Assembly (NCBI GenBank): GCA_017649705.1 | Contig: JAGCGH010000137.1 | Location: 1 to 40,656, forward strand | Length of the DNA stretch: 40,656 nt | DNA from: a bacterium | GTDB taxonomy: Bacteria; Auribacterota; UBA3054 | Direction: 5' to 3' | In this document: positions 7,721-15,798 of the stretch, piece by piece | Position numbering within the stretch: position 1 is the stretch's first letter | Layout: each line of letters opens with the position of its first letter | Translations under genes and position numbers: made by a program | Notes under the pieces: generated by a model | Told to the model about the DNA's origin: nothing | Database searches by the model: none | The model's input: only the letters and a program-made list of their open reading frames with translations

Positions 7721-9829
7721 TTATTTGGTTTTTCTGCCCAGGAAGAGAGCGATTAAAAGAGAGATTAAAGCGAAAGCCGGTTCGGGGACCACCTCGGAAT
7801 CCATGCCGGAAACAGCAAGCGAAAAGGTTTGCGGGCCCTGCATGACGTTGTAGCCTTTCACGGTTATCTCTATGTTTCCGCCGGCGGGAAAAGCGTTTGA
7901 CCTGAAACGTTCCACGTTGTTGATGGAGTCGCAGTGTTCGCTTGAGCCGTCGCAGTAGTATTCGTCTTTCCCGTTGGAAACGGTTATGTCGAGGTCGTTG
8001 ATCAGAGCCAGCTCGGCGCCGACGGTCCCGGGATAGTCGTTCCAGACAAGCGTGGCGGACACGGGGCCGGAAACTGATTTGGTGAAGACGTAGGTCTTTT
8101 CGCAATCGGTGTCGTCTATGACGCCGTCGTAAAGGAAGAGCCTGCCGTTTTCCGGCCTTAAGCTCTCGGCAAGGTCGATGTGACCGAAACCGTTGACGCC
8201 GTTGGGATCTTCCGCGGGGATCTCAGTGTAGTTGTCGTACTGACCAGTCCCCATGTTCCTGGCGCCGTTTATCAGAAGCGCCTTGACAAGCGAAGAGGAG
8301 GGATAAGTAAAGCCCTGTTCAATGAGGAACTGCATGGCGTCCGCCGCGGCTCCCGTCGTCAAGGGCGTCGCCATGGAGGTTCCTTCCATTACGGTATAAT
8401 AGCTGCTCCTGGTCCCGTTGTTTTTACTGTCCCAAAGAGATTCCGTCGAGATTATCTGGGTTCCGGGAGCGACAATGTCCGGTTTATATCTTCCGTCCCT
8501 GGCGGGGCCGCGGGATGAGAAATAGGCCATGCCCTGCTGGGTGCCGTTCTGCGGGGAAGCTGTGAGGTCCGTGTTGAAAGGCGCCGCCACGTTGGAGTAA
8601 AGGCTGCCGTAGGTGTAGGGTCTGTCGGGGCGGTACGATTCCGCGGCGCCCACCGTGAGGACGTTTTTGGCGGCGGCCTGGGTGCTTAAGGTGCAGTTGT
8701 TTTCCGTATCTATCTTTTTGTTGCTGTTGCCGGCCGCGAAAAGGATCAGGAAATCCGGGTTGTTATAAGTGGCAACGTCGTAGTAAAGAGACGAAGTAGT
8801 GTATTTTCCGGCGATGTCGGTGCTGTACGCTCCCCAGCTGTTGTTCATGACGCGGGCGCCGCTGTCGTAGGCGCCGCCCATATCCGCCATTTCGGGAGGA
8901 TAGACGCTGGAAGAGTTGCCTCCGATGCAGATGAAGTAAAGAGACGCCTCCGGAGCGGTCCCGGCGTAAGTGCCGTTTTCATGAGCGCCGGTCCCCACCG
9001 CGGAGCCGGAGACGTGGGTGCCGTGGCCGTTGAGATCGCGCCAGTCGGTCCTTTCGGTGTTTTTGGAAGCGACGACGCCTATCACGTCCTTGTTCTGGAA
9101 GTCCTGGTGAATGTCATTTGGGTCTCCGCTGTCAAGACCGGTGTCCGCGACGCAGACCATGATCCCTTCTCCGGTGTAACCCAAAGTGTTCATCGCGTCG
9201 ACGTTCATGAGAGATTCGCTTCTGGCGGCGTTGTTCATGATCCTGGACTCGACTTCCTCCTCCACGCTGAAAACGTCGGAACGGAGGATGAGCTTGTCGA
9301 CTAGGCCGACGCCGCAGACCGCCCTTACGATGGGAGGGCAGTCACAGATCAGAGAAACCTCCTTCGCGCCTTCTTCCTTGAGAAAGGCCAAAAAATCCGC
9401 CGCGTAGTCCGGGCTTGTCAGAATAATGTTCAGTTTGACTTCGCTTCCAGCGCTGAAAAATCTGCCCACGGGAAGGCCGTTCTTGTATTCCGGAAGATAT
9501 TCGCTTACGTAAAGCAAAGCGTGCTTCTTTTCCAGGCTTTGCAAATTTTCCGGCGCGGCGAGCACTATGTAGGCGTTGGGAGGAACGAAGCCGATGAAGG
9601 CAATACCCGCATCTTCCAGCGCGGCGCGCTCTTTATTGGTGAAATTCTTCTCGGGCTGTATGAGGTATTGAAAGCGGCCGTTCCGGTCGGGGGCGCAAAG
9701 CTTTTCTCCCTTCGCCGTAATGGAAGGGGCCGCGGGATCAAGGGTAAAGTCCCTTAATCTTATTGGTCCCGGGTCGGCCAAAAGCGCCCCGGACATGAAA
9801 AGCATCAGCAATGATAGTGTTTTGCGCAT
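7721..9829 (-). CDS. Subtilisin-like (S8) serine protease with PEP-CTERM anchor, copy 3 (first gene of operon)
   Basis: A 702-residue secreted S8 protease, the promoter-proximal copy of the tandem triplet. Signal peptide 1-18; triad Asp229 (ADTGLD), His269 (NGHGTHVSGS), Ser485 (EGTSMATP); oxyanion Asn368 (FAAGN). The jelly-roll-like C-domain has LVWNDYPG and NDLDITV, and the PEP-CTERM tail is VPEPAFAL, a hydrophobic stretch and GRKTK. It is closest in motifs to copy 1 (MAYFSSRGPA and MNNSWG are shared). The start ATG at 9829 has a GAGGG ribosome binding site eight bases upstream. Members may process surface proteins or degrade external protein; the natural substrate is not evident. Confidence 0.92.
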   Translation of the reverse strand: MRKTLSLLMLFMSGALLADPGPIRLRDFTLDPAAPSITAKGEKLCAPDRNGRFQYLIQPEKNFTNKERAALEDAGIAFIGFVPPNAYIVLAAPENLQSLEKKHALLYVSEYLPEYKNGLPVGRFFSAGSEVKLNIILTSPDYAADFLAFLKEEGAKEVSLICDCPPIVRAVCGVGLVDKLILRSDVFSVEEEVESRIMNNAARSESLMNVDAMNTLGYTGEGIMVCVADTGLDSGDPNDIHQDFQNKDVIGVVASKNTERTDWRDLNGHGTHVSGSAVGTGAHENGTYAGTAPEASLYFICIGGNSSSVYPPEMADMGGAYDSGARVMNNSWGAYSTDIAGKYTTSSLYYDVATYNNPDFLILFAAGNSNKKIDTENNCTLSTQAAAKNVLTVGAAESYRPDRPYTYGSLYSNVAAPFNTDLTASPQNGTQQGMAYFSSRGPARDGRYKPDIVAPGTQIISTESLWDSKNNGTRSSYYTVMEGTSMATPLTTGAAADAMQFLIEQGFTYPSSSLVKALLINGARNMGTGQYDNYTEIPAEDPNGVNGFGHIDLAESLRPENGRLFLYDGVIDDTDCEKTYVFTKSVSGPVSATLVWNDYPGTVGAELALINDLDITVSNGKDEYYCDGSSEHCDSINNVERFRSNAFPAGGNIEITVKGYNVMQGPQTFSLAVSGMDSEVVPEPAFALISLLIALFLGRKTK

Positions 9830-9871
9830 ATATTTACCCTCATTGTAATAGTTTATTTTAGCAAAAACCCT

Positions 9872-9901
9872 AAAAAAAGAAAAAGAGCGGAAAAACCGCT
9901 C
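9872..9901 (-). terminator. Rho-independent terminator after the heparinase-like gene
   Basis: On the minus strand GAGCGG, a five-base T loop and CCGCTC (plus-strand stems 9885-9890 and 9896-9901) are followed by a T-rich run down to about 9872. It lies 48 bases past the stop of the gene ending at 9950 and separates it from the protease operon that starts at 9829. Confidence 0.85.
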
Positions 9902-9949
9902 ATAATATTGGGGCTCCGCCCGGAAAACAAAACCAATAAGCCAGCCCGC

Positions 9950-11983
9950 TTAATCGTTTTCGACAACAAGCTCGGCGTTCATATTCTGCAGGAGTATCCC
10001 CTGCTTTTGATGCAGCCTCAAAAAAGCGCAGGGAGAAGCGTCCGTCTTGATGATCTTCTTTTCCGAAATGTTGAAGCTGAAGGGAACTTTTCCGAAATTT
10101 AAGACGACGTAGTCGAGATATTCGCCGCAGGAGATCTCGAAGACCAGGGCCTCCCCCGCCACCTCGAGGCGCATGAAGCTCCTGACCTTCGGAGAATCTT
10201 CGTAGATCTCGTGCAGGGCCGCGAACCTGGTCTCCTTGACGTTCTGGCGCCTGGCGATGAGAAAACTCTGGTCCGTTTTCCTGTAATGGGTTATCTCGCC
10301 CTTCCGCAGGATCGCTCCCCCGCCGGATCCCGTGAGGACCCTGGTGTCGCTCTGCCCCAGCATAATGGTCTTCAGTCCGTTGCCGTAGTCGCAGCTCCAC
10401 TGGGCGTTGGCAAGCTGCGAGGAGACGTCCTCCATAAGGCGGTACGCTTCCTCACGCCAGGCCGAACCCAAAAAACTTTTGGCGATGTCCTTGATCTCGT
10501 AACTCATTTCCGGCGCGGTTGTCCCCTTGAGAGTCAGGGCGCCGCCTTTTTCCATTTCCATGACCCATTCCGCGATGAAAGGCTCCTCTGAGGCGAGGGT
10601 GAAAACGTCCAGGAAATAAGCGTCCGTCATGAAAAGCGTGCGCCTGTAGCTTTTCATCTTTTCATAGGCGCCGCTTCCCTCCAGATCGATGAAGGTAAGC
10701 CCCTGCCGGCTCTCCGCGGCGAGGACAGAAGCGGCCGCGGGCTTCTGTTTCCCGTGGTCTATGACCACCGTGGAGGAGGAGACGGTGTGGGTGAAATAAT
10801 CCCGGCCCACCCTGGAGCTTCCGTCCTGCTGGCTTGCGCGCCCCATCAGGGGCTTTTCCCCTCCGTTAAGGGCCAGCGCCAGAAGATCGCCGAAGCGGCC
10901 GCCGCTGACGCTGATCAGCCTGGCGTAGCGCGCCTCCAGGCCCTTCTGCACCCGGGAGCGGGCCACCAGCCAGCCGGTCCCCAATGGATTGGTTATAAGA
11001 GGCCGATCCCCCGCCGGCGCGGCGCGGCGGGCCCTTGCGTAATAAAAGGCGGCGAAGCAGGGATCGTGGTTCGCGGCTTTTTCAAGGTCGATGAAAGCAA
11101 TCCCGTAGCGCACTGCCAGGATGAAGGCGGCCTTCGGTGAAAAGAGCGCGTCTTTTTCCCAGCCGCGTCCCGGCAGAATGTCCAGGGGCGTCATAAGTTC
11201 GGAGAGTTTCGCCGCCCACTCTTTTATTACCATGCCGGTGCCCTTGGAGAAATTCCCCCGCATCTGGAAAAGGTCGTCCCCGCTTCCGGCGAAGACTTCC
11301 GCCGCCTGGCAGACGTTCTCCAAAAGGGCGTGGCTGACGCCGATCTCCATGGCGGTCGCCATCGCGTCCCTGTTGAGGCTGGAGAGAAATTTCTTCAGGC
11401 CCATTTTGCCCTGGGTGGAAACGTCCATCCTTCCCGCGGCCACGCCGGCAAAGACCTTGTAAGCCGCGCTGAAATACTCCGCCGCCTTTTCGTCCGTGTC
11501 CGCTTCCCTGCGCCCGGCCATGCTGACGAGCCAGTTGTCCGCGGCGGCCCTCTCCACGGGATCCATGGAAGAACGCAGCGCGGCGTGTATTTTGGACAGT
11601 TCCGCGAAAGATCTTCTCTGGGGCATGTACTGGGGATAATTAAGGCGCAGGTTTCTGTATCCCGTCACGGCCTCCCTTATCCTGTAAACGTCCTTGTTCT
11701 TAAGCCCGATGAGGGTCTTTACCCAAAGGGCGGAGATCTTCTCCTCCGTCAGAAGGACCGGGTCCGCCGCCGCTTCGGGAGCGGGCTTTTTGTTTTCCAG
11801 GCCGCCTATTTTTTTCCAAAGATTGTCGCGCCCGTCGTTCCTCAGCGCCACGGTAAGGTCCCTTAAGCTGATCAGGGAATAGTTTCCGTAAACCGGCCAG
11901 AGGACCTCCTCCGCCAGCGCATCGCTTGTGAAAACGGAAGAGAGGAAAAAGAAAAGGATAGAAAATAAAAGCCGGCTTTTCAT
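9950..11983 (-). CDS. Secreted heparinase II/III-like protein
   Basis: A 677-residue exported protein with signal peptide (MKSRLLFSILFFFLSSVFTSDALA). The first about 350 residues are helix-rich, as expected for an alpha/alpha-barrel. From about 360 onward the order of motifs resembles the heparinase II/III C-terminal beta-sandwich: FGDLLALALNGGEKPL, then RDYFTHTVSSSTVVID near 393-409, then YRRTLFMTDAYFLDVF near 446-461, and a late ALHEIYED near 589. Such proteins are polysaccharide lyases acting on uronic-acid polymers. Where many members have an AHNTV motif, this one has SSSTVV, so activity is uncertain. It follows the AlkP-superfamily gene by seven bases and is closed by a terminator. Confidence 0.5.
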   Translation of the reverse strand: MKSRLLFSILFFFLSSVFTSDALAEEVLWPVYGNYSLISLRDLTVALRNDGRDNLWKKIGGLENKKPAPEAAADPVLLTEEKISALWVKTLIGLKNKDVYRIREAVTGYRNLRLNYPQYMPQRRSFAELSKIHAALRSSMDPVERAAADNWLVSMAGRREADTDEKAAEYFSAAYKVFAGVAAGRMDVSTQGKMGLKKFLSSLNRDAMATAMEIGVSHALLENVCQAAEVFAGSGDDLFQMRGNFSKGTGMVIKEWAAKLSELMTPLDILPGRGWEKDALFSPKAAFILAVRYGIAFIDLEKAANHDPCFAAFYYARARRAAPAGDRPLITNPLGTGWLVARSRVQKGLEARYARLISVSGGRFGDLLALALNGGEKPLMGRASQQDGSSRVGRDYFTHTVSSSTVVIDHGKQKPAAASVLAAESRQGLTFIDLEGSGAYEKMKSYRRTLFMTDAYFLDVFTLASEEPFIAEWVMEMEKGGALTLKGTTAPEMSYEIKDIAKSFLGSAWREEAYRLMEDVSSQLANAQWSCDYGNGLKTIMLGQSDTRVLTGSGGGAILRKGEITHYRKTDQSFLIARRQNVKETRFAALHEIYEDSPKVRSFMRLEVAGEALVFEISCGEYLDYVVLNFGKVPFSFNISEKKIIKTDASPCAFLRLHQKQGILLQNMNAELVVEND

Positions 11984-11990
11984 TTTGTTT

Positions 11991-13634
11991 TTAGAGATAC
12001 CCGAGATCCTTCAGCCTTTCCTGAAGCTTTTCCTCGTCCTCCTCCTCGCCCCTGGGGCATTCCCCGTAGGGAGCCTCCTGGTAGCGGCGGACGGGATTCG
12101 CCTTGATGAATTCCGGATCCATCGCGTCCGTGAGCGGCTGCCCGTCCAGGTCGGAGGAAAGCGGGATGCCCATCAGGGCGAGCATGGTGGGCGTGACGTC
12201 GGTGATCTCCGCGGTCATATTAAAGCCCTGCTTGATCTGCGGGCCCTGCAGCATGAAAATGCCAAATTGCCTGTGGTCCCCGGAGCGGGGCTGGCCGTGC
12301 TGGGTGCTCGGCATAATGACGCCGGCGGCGAAACCCTGGTTGAAGGAGTAGCCGGCGGCCGGCTCCAGATAAAGGTCGGAAGCGGAAAGGACGTGTTCGC
12401 CCACGTAGACGTCCTGGGGCTTGAAGACCCTCGTTATGACCTGCGTTCCGTCCTGGTCCCTCAATTCCAGAAGGTCCTTTGACAAAGCGTCCTGCAGCGC
12501 GGCGTACTCTTCTTTCTTCACGCAGCCCAAAAGCTCCCGGCCTTCCAAATTGATCCTCAGGCAGCGGGCGGACATGGAGGAGAAATACGCCCTCGCCCTG
12601 GACCAGTCCACGGCGGAAAGCGCCGTGGCGCTTCTGACGCTCTCGGCGCCCGCGCCGGCGGTAGCGCCCTTATCCAGCTGGGCCCTCCTGAATTTCAAAT
12701 AAAATTTCCAAAGTCCCAAACGGTCCAGGAAAGAGGAAACGGCGAGTTTCCACGCCGGGACTTTCCCGGCCTCGACGGCGTCCAGCCCTTCCCTTGTGAA
12801 AAGGTAGCCCTTGTCCCTGAGATAATTGTTGACGTAGATATCCTTTTTTACTTCGCCGAAACCGTGGTCGGAAATGACCATGACGGAAGTGTTCCCGTCC
12901 AGGCTGTCCAGGAATTCACCCAGCAGTTTGTCCAGGAAGACGAAGTGATCGCGGAACAGCGTGGAATAAGCCCCCTTTTTCTCGACCATGTTTTCCTTCC
13001 AGAAGAAGTGGAAAAGCCTGTCCATTTCCACGAAGGCGAACATGGCGAAATGGGGCTTCAGCTCGCGGTAGAGCTCCGCAAAAACTTTGAACTGCTCTTC
13101 GCAGTGAGCGTTCACCTGTTCGGCGAAGGCTTTGAAGTTCCCCTCGTGAAGAAGCCTGGAGGGCATGTCCACCTTGAAGGAGGGATGTTCTTTCAGGATC
13201 CTTTTCTTCAGTTCCGGAGGATAAGTGTAAGCGCAGTCCCATTCCGGCGTGCCGAAGCCGGAGATAAGGTATCCGTTGACTTTTTCCGGAGGATAAGTGT
13301 GGGGCACGTTCATGACCAGCACCCTTCCCCCCTCTTCGGAAACGTAATTCCAGATCGCCCGGCAGGCCCTGTCTTTCCTGTTTGTCAGGTGCAGGTCGTA
13401 ATCTTTTCCGCTGTAGGAGAAGAAATCGAAAATGTTGTGCTTTCCGGGATTGCGGCCGGTCACGGAGGAAGTCCAGCCTGGCGGCGTCAGCGGCGGGCAG
13501 GTGCTGTCCAAAGGCCCGCTTGTCCCGGCGTAGAGGCGGCCGAAATTGGGAAGCTCGCCGGCTTCCAGCAAGGGCTTCAGAACGGACCAGTCGGCGCCGT
13601 CCAGGCCCAGAATGAAAGTTTTATTGTTATTCAT
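11991..13634 (-). CDS. Alkaline phosphatase superfamily phosphohydrolase/phosphodiesterase
   Basis: A 547-residue protein from ATG at 13634. I chose this start because the fold begins at once with FILGLDGADW; upstream in-frame sequence from 13712 runs into repeat sites and lacks conservation cues. Family features: metal ligand Asp12, nucleophile candidate Thr55 in PPLTPPGWTS, Asp205 and His209 in EMDRLFHFFW, Asp256-His257 in ISDHGFG, and a late GDHRQFGIFM. This is the type I phosphodiesterase/nucleotide pyrophosphatase branch, often annotated as predicted AlkP-superfamily phosphohydrolase/phosphomutase. There is no signal peptide, so it is probably cytoplasmic. The substrate is unknown. It is co-directional with the heparinase-like gene and divergent from mraZ. 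Confidence 0.75.
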   Translation of the reverse strand: MNNNKTFILGLDGADWSVLKPLLEAGELPNFGRLYAGTSGPLDSTCPPLTPPGWTSSVTGRNPGKHNIFDFFSYSGKDYDLHLTNRKDRACRAIWNYVSEEGGRVLVMNVPHTYPPEKVNGYLISGFGTPEWDCAYTYPPELKKRILKEHPSFKVDMPSRLLHEGNFKAFAEQVNAHCEEQFKVFAELYRELKPHFAMFAFVEMDRLFHFFWKENMVEKKGAYSTLFRDHFVFLDKLLGEFLDSLDGNTSVMVISDHGFGEVKKDIYVNNYLRDKGYLFTREGLDAVEAGKVPAWKLAVSSFLDRLGLWKFYLKFRRAQLDKGATAGAGAESVRSATALSAVDWSRARAYFSSMSARCLRINLEGRELLGCVKKEEYAALQDALSKDLLELRDQDGTQVITRVFKPQDVYVGEHVLSASDLYLEPAAGYSFNQGFAAGVIMPSTQHGQPRSGDHRQFGIFMLQGPQIKQGFNMTAEITDVTPTMLALMGIPLSSDLDGQPLTDAMDPEFIKANPVRRYQEAPYGECPRGEEEDEEKLQERLKDLGYL

Positions 13635-13707
13635 ATGGATTATCTTAACAAAATCAAGGCGTTCAGGCAATACGCGCTCCGGGGGAACCCGCCTAAAAAA
13701 ACGTTCT

Positions 13708-13722
13708 CCCACTTAATCCCAC
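13708..13722 (-). promoter_or_regulatory. MraZ-box-like direct repeats facing the AlkP-superfamily gene
   Basis: On the minus strand GTGGGATTAAGTGGGAG holds two GTGGG units with a 10-base period (plus-strand CCCAC at 13708-13712 and 13718-13722), about 75 bases upstream of the leftward ATG. MraZ regulators are known to bind TGGG-type direct repeats with this period. Assigning this pair to MraZ is inference from similarity to the repeats at the mraZ promoter. Confidence 0.5.
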
Positions 13723-13741
13723 ATTTTTAGAAAAAACATGC

Positions 13742-13761
13742 TTACACACAACTTATCCACA
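13742..13761 (+). promoter_or_regulatory. Two DnaA-box-like 9-mers
   Basis: TTATCCACA at 13753-13761 matches the DnaA box consensus exactly. TTACACACA at 13742-13750 matches with one change. They are 11 bases apart, start to start. No dnaA, dnaN or rich box cluster is present, so this is not convincing as a replication origin. A role in transcription control is possible, or chance. Confidence 0.35.
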
Positions 13762-13887
13762 AGTTCAATCCGCCGTTTTTGCCTTTTCCGCCCCGGCAAG
13801 GCCAATTTTCTCCCACCAGCGTCTCTCCAAATAAGTTCTTAATATTAAGCAAGTTAATTTTTAATCAATCTTCCGGCGAAGGGTGAA

Positions 13888-13923
13888 GTGGGAGGGGGTA
13901 TTGACTTTGTGGGCTAAAGTGGG
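13888..13923 (+). promoter_or_regulatory. MraZ-box-like repeats overlapping the mra promoter
   Basis: Three GTGGG units lie at 13888-13892, 13909-13913 and 13919-13923. The last two are 10 bases apart and sit inside the promoter spacer; the first is 21 bases upstream of the second. MraZ is known to repress its own operon by binding such TGGG repeats on one face of the helix. The location here fits direct autoregulation by blocking RNA polymerase. Confidence 0.7.
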
Positions 13924-13930
13924 ATATAAT
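13901..13930 (+). promoter_or_regulatory. Sigma-70-type promoter of the dcw cluster
   Basis: TTGACT at 13901-13906 and a perfect TATAAT at 13925-13930 are separated by 18 bases. Transcription should begin near 13937, giving a leader of about 70 bases before mraZ. No comparable promoter is obvious further downstream in the cluster. Confidence 0.8.
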
Positions 13931-14006
13931 ATGTCCCGAACAAAAAATCGGAGTGTGTTTTTTTAACAGACGGTGTGTGTGTTGATCATTTCCAACTTTT
14001 AAACCA

Positions 14007-14456
14007 ATGGCGAAAGAGCGATACATAGGAACAGCCTCTTTGAAGGTCGACGCGAAAGGGCGCATAGCCGTTCCCGGGTTCTGCCGGGTGAACGGCGCGA
14101 CGCAGTTTTTCGTCACCTTCGGACGCAAGAGATTTCTGAAGCTCTATGACTGGGAGGAATTCTCCAAGAGCATGGAAGTTTTGGACGGCCTTGATCCCTT
14201 CGACGCCAGAACCGAGGAAATGAAGCGCGTAATGCTGGGCGGCAACAAGCTCGAAATAGATTCCCACGGTCGTTTGACGATCCCGAAGAATCTCCGCGAC
14301 TGGGCCGGCCTGTCAGGAGAGATCGTTGTCACCGGCGTCTCCTCCCATATGGAGATCTGGAACAGCGATGCCTTCGCGGCGGAATTCGCGGCCAACATCG
14401 CCGATCTCGGAAAGAACATGCAGGAAATCGCAGAAAACAGAAAAGAACCGAGGTAA
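14007..14456 (+). CDS. mraZ: Transcriptional regulator MraZ
   Basis: A 149-residue protein with two tandem SpoVT/AbrB-like (MraZ) domains, seen as DAKGRIAVP near residues 15-23 and DSHGRLTIPKNLRDWAGL near 85-102. MraZ is a DNA-binding, ring-forming regulator of the mra/dcw operon and usually its first gene, as here. The family is about 140-150 residues long. The start lacks a clear Shine-Dalgarno; TTTAAACC lies just before it. It is followed three bases later by rsmH. The GTGGG repeats at its promoter are the likely target. Confidence 0.95.
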   Translation: MAKERYIGTASLKVDAKGRIAVPGFCRVNGATQFFVTFGRKRFLKLYDWEEFSKSMEVLDGLDPFDARTEEMKRVMLGGNKLEIDSHGRLTIPKNLRDWAGLSGEIVVTGVSSHMEIWNSDAFAAEFAANIADLGKNMQEIAENRKEPR

Positions 14457-14459
14457 AAA

Positions 14460-15386
14460 ATGGAACACATCCCCGTCATGCTTTCGGAAGTTTGCTCTTA
14501 CATGCGGCTTGAAAGCGGCCAGCGCTGCCTGGACATGACGGTCGGATTGGCGGGTCACTCCGCAGCCATTTTGAAAGCTATCGCTCCCTTGGGTTTTCTT
14601 CTGGGCCTGGACCGCGACACTGAGACTCTGCCTCTGGCATACGAGCGTCTCAAAGCGACGGGCGGCGATTTTCTACTGAGGCATTCCGACTACGCCAAAG
14701 TAAGAGAAGTTTGCGCCGAGCTGGGTCTCAAAGACTTCAACGCCATACTCTGCGACTGCGGCGTCTCTTCCAAACAGCTGGACGATCCCGAAAGAGGCTT
14801 CGGCTTTGAAAGAGACTGCCCTCTGGATATGCGCCTCGACCGCAACGAACTCTTGAAGGCTTCTGATCTTTTGAACACCTGCCCGGAAAGCGAGCTGGCC
14901 GACATTTTCTTCAATTTCGGCGACGAACGTTTTTCCAGGCCCATCGCCCGCGCCATAGCATCGAGGCGGAAGGACAGGCCCTTCGCGACTTCGGAGGAGC
15001 TTGCCTCGCTGGTCTCCGGCGTTTACTACCGCTTCGGCTTCCGGCGCTCCAAGGTGCATCCCGCCACCAGGGTCTTCCAGGCTCTCCGCATAGCGGTGAA
15101 CCACGAGCTCAGATCGCTGGAGGAAGGGATCACGGGAGCGGTCGAGCTTCTGGCGCCGGGCGGCCGCCTGGTAGTCATCAGCTTCCATTCCGGGGAAGAC
15201 AGGATAGTCAAAAACCTTTTCCGAAACTTCAAGAAGGAAGGGAAAGGCCTGATCATAACCAAAAAACCCCTTACTCCCGGGGAAAAGGAGATCGCGGAGA
15301 ACCCCAGGTCCCGCAGCGCTCTTTTGAGAGTTTTCGAGAAAACTTCCGACCAAGGAGAAAACGATGCCCAGAGTGATCTACAGTAA
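14460..15386 (+). CDS. rsmH: 16S rRNA (cytosine1402-N4)-methyltransferase RsmH
   Basis: A 308-residue SAM-dependent methyltransferase (formerly MraW) that methylates the 16S rRNA decoding centre. It opens with the family signature MEHIPVMLSEV, has the SAM-binding segment DMTVGLAGHS near residues 25-34, the CDCGVSSKQLDDPERGF motif with LDMR, and the C-terminal VISFHSGEDRIVK motif. Length is normal. A Shine-Dalgarno-like CCGAGG lies upstream. Its 3' end overlaps the ftsL-like gene by 23 bases, so the two are likely translated together. Confidence 0.95.
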   Translation: MEHIPVMLSEVCSYMRLESGQRCLDMTVGLAGHSAAILKAIAPLGFLLGLDRDTETLPLAYERLKATGGDFLLRHSDYAKVREVCAELGLKDFNAILCDCGVSSKQLDDPERGFGFERDCPLDMRLDRNELLKASDLLNTCPESELADIFFNFGDERFSRPIARAIASRRKDRPFATSEELASLVSGVYYRFGFRRSKVHPATRVFQALRIAVNHELRSLEEGITGAVELLAPGGRLVVISFHSGEDRIVKNLFRNFKKEGKGLIITKKPLTPGEKEIAENPRSRSALLRVFEKTSDQGENDAQSDLQ

Positions 15387-15771
15387 ACAAAACGCGAAAA
15401 AGTCCGAAGGACTGAGCCTGACCTTCAAGCTCGGCGCATTCTTCTGCGCCCTGCTGATACTGGTGGTGGTCTTCTGCTTTGGCCTCATCAACATGAGCAA
15501 AAAGAAAGTGGACGTCCAGTTCAGGATCGCCAATTTGGAATACGAGATCGTAAGCCTCAAAAGGGACCGTGACTTCACAAAGTCGGAATTGGAAAAGGTC
15601 CGGGCCGTCGAGTACGTGGAGAAAGCCCTGCAGGAAGCGGGCATCCATCTGCGCAAAACGAAGCTTAGCCGCATCGTGAATCTGCAGAAGCCCAGCGGCA
15701 TCGACCAGGAAAAGAACGAGGAACAAACGCTGGCCAGCGGCGAAGCCGTCAGCGAGTCGGCCAAGCGTTGA
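15364..15771 (+). CDS. ftsL: FtsL-like bitopic cell division protein
   Basis: A 135-residue protein with a short basic cytoplasmic N-terminus, one membrane helix (about 24-46, LGAFFCALLILVVVFCFGL) and a predicted coiled coil (about 47-100, heptad-like with RIANLEYEIVSLKRD). Size, topology and position between rsmH and ftsI are those of FtsL, which joins FtsB and FtsQ to activate the septal synthase FtsWI. FtsL sequences diverge fast, so the name rests on architecture and synteny. The C-terminus after the coil is polar and Glu/Ser-rich. Confidence 0.75.
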   Translation: MPRVIYSKQNAKKSEGLSLTFKLGAFFCALLILVVVFCFGLINMSKKKVDVQFRIANLEYEIVSLKRDRDFTKSELEKVRAVEYVEKALQEAGIHLRKTKLSRIVNLQKPSGIDQEKNEEQTLASGEAVSESAKR

Positions 15772-15798
15772 CAAAACTTAAAGAAGAAAAACAGGAAA

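Larger units (their letters stand above)
13635..14006. other. Divergent intergenic region upstream of the dcw cluster
   Basis: This 372-base stretch has no credible gene. It is more AT-rich than its surroundings and holds, left to right: a pair of GTGGG repeats on the minus strand, two DnaA-box-like 9-mers, a single CCCAC site at 13812-13816, a perfect 12-base palindrome CTTAATATTAAG (13838-13849), three GTGGG repeats on the plus strand, and a strong promoter for mraZ. I saw no obvious sigma-70 promoter or Shine-Dalgarno for the leftward gene. Confidence 0.7.

Noticed and set aside
13742-13761. Replication origin
   Set aside because: Only two DnaA-box-like sites, no dnaA, dnaN or other origin-linked genes, and no long AT-rich unwinding region.
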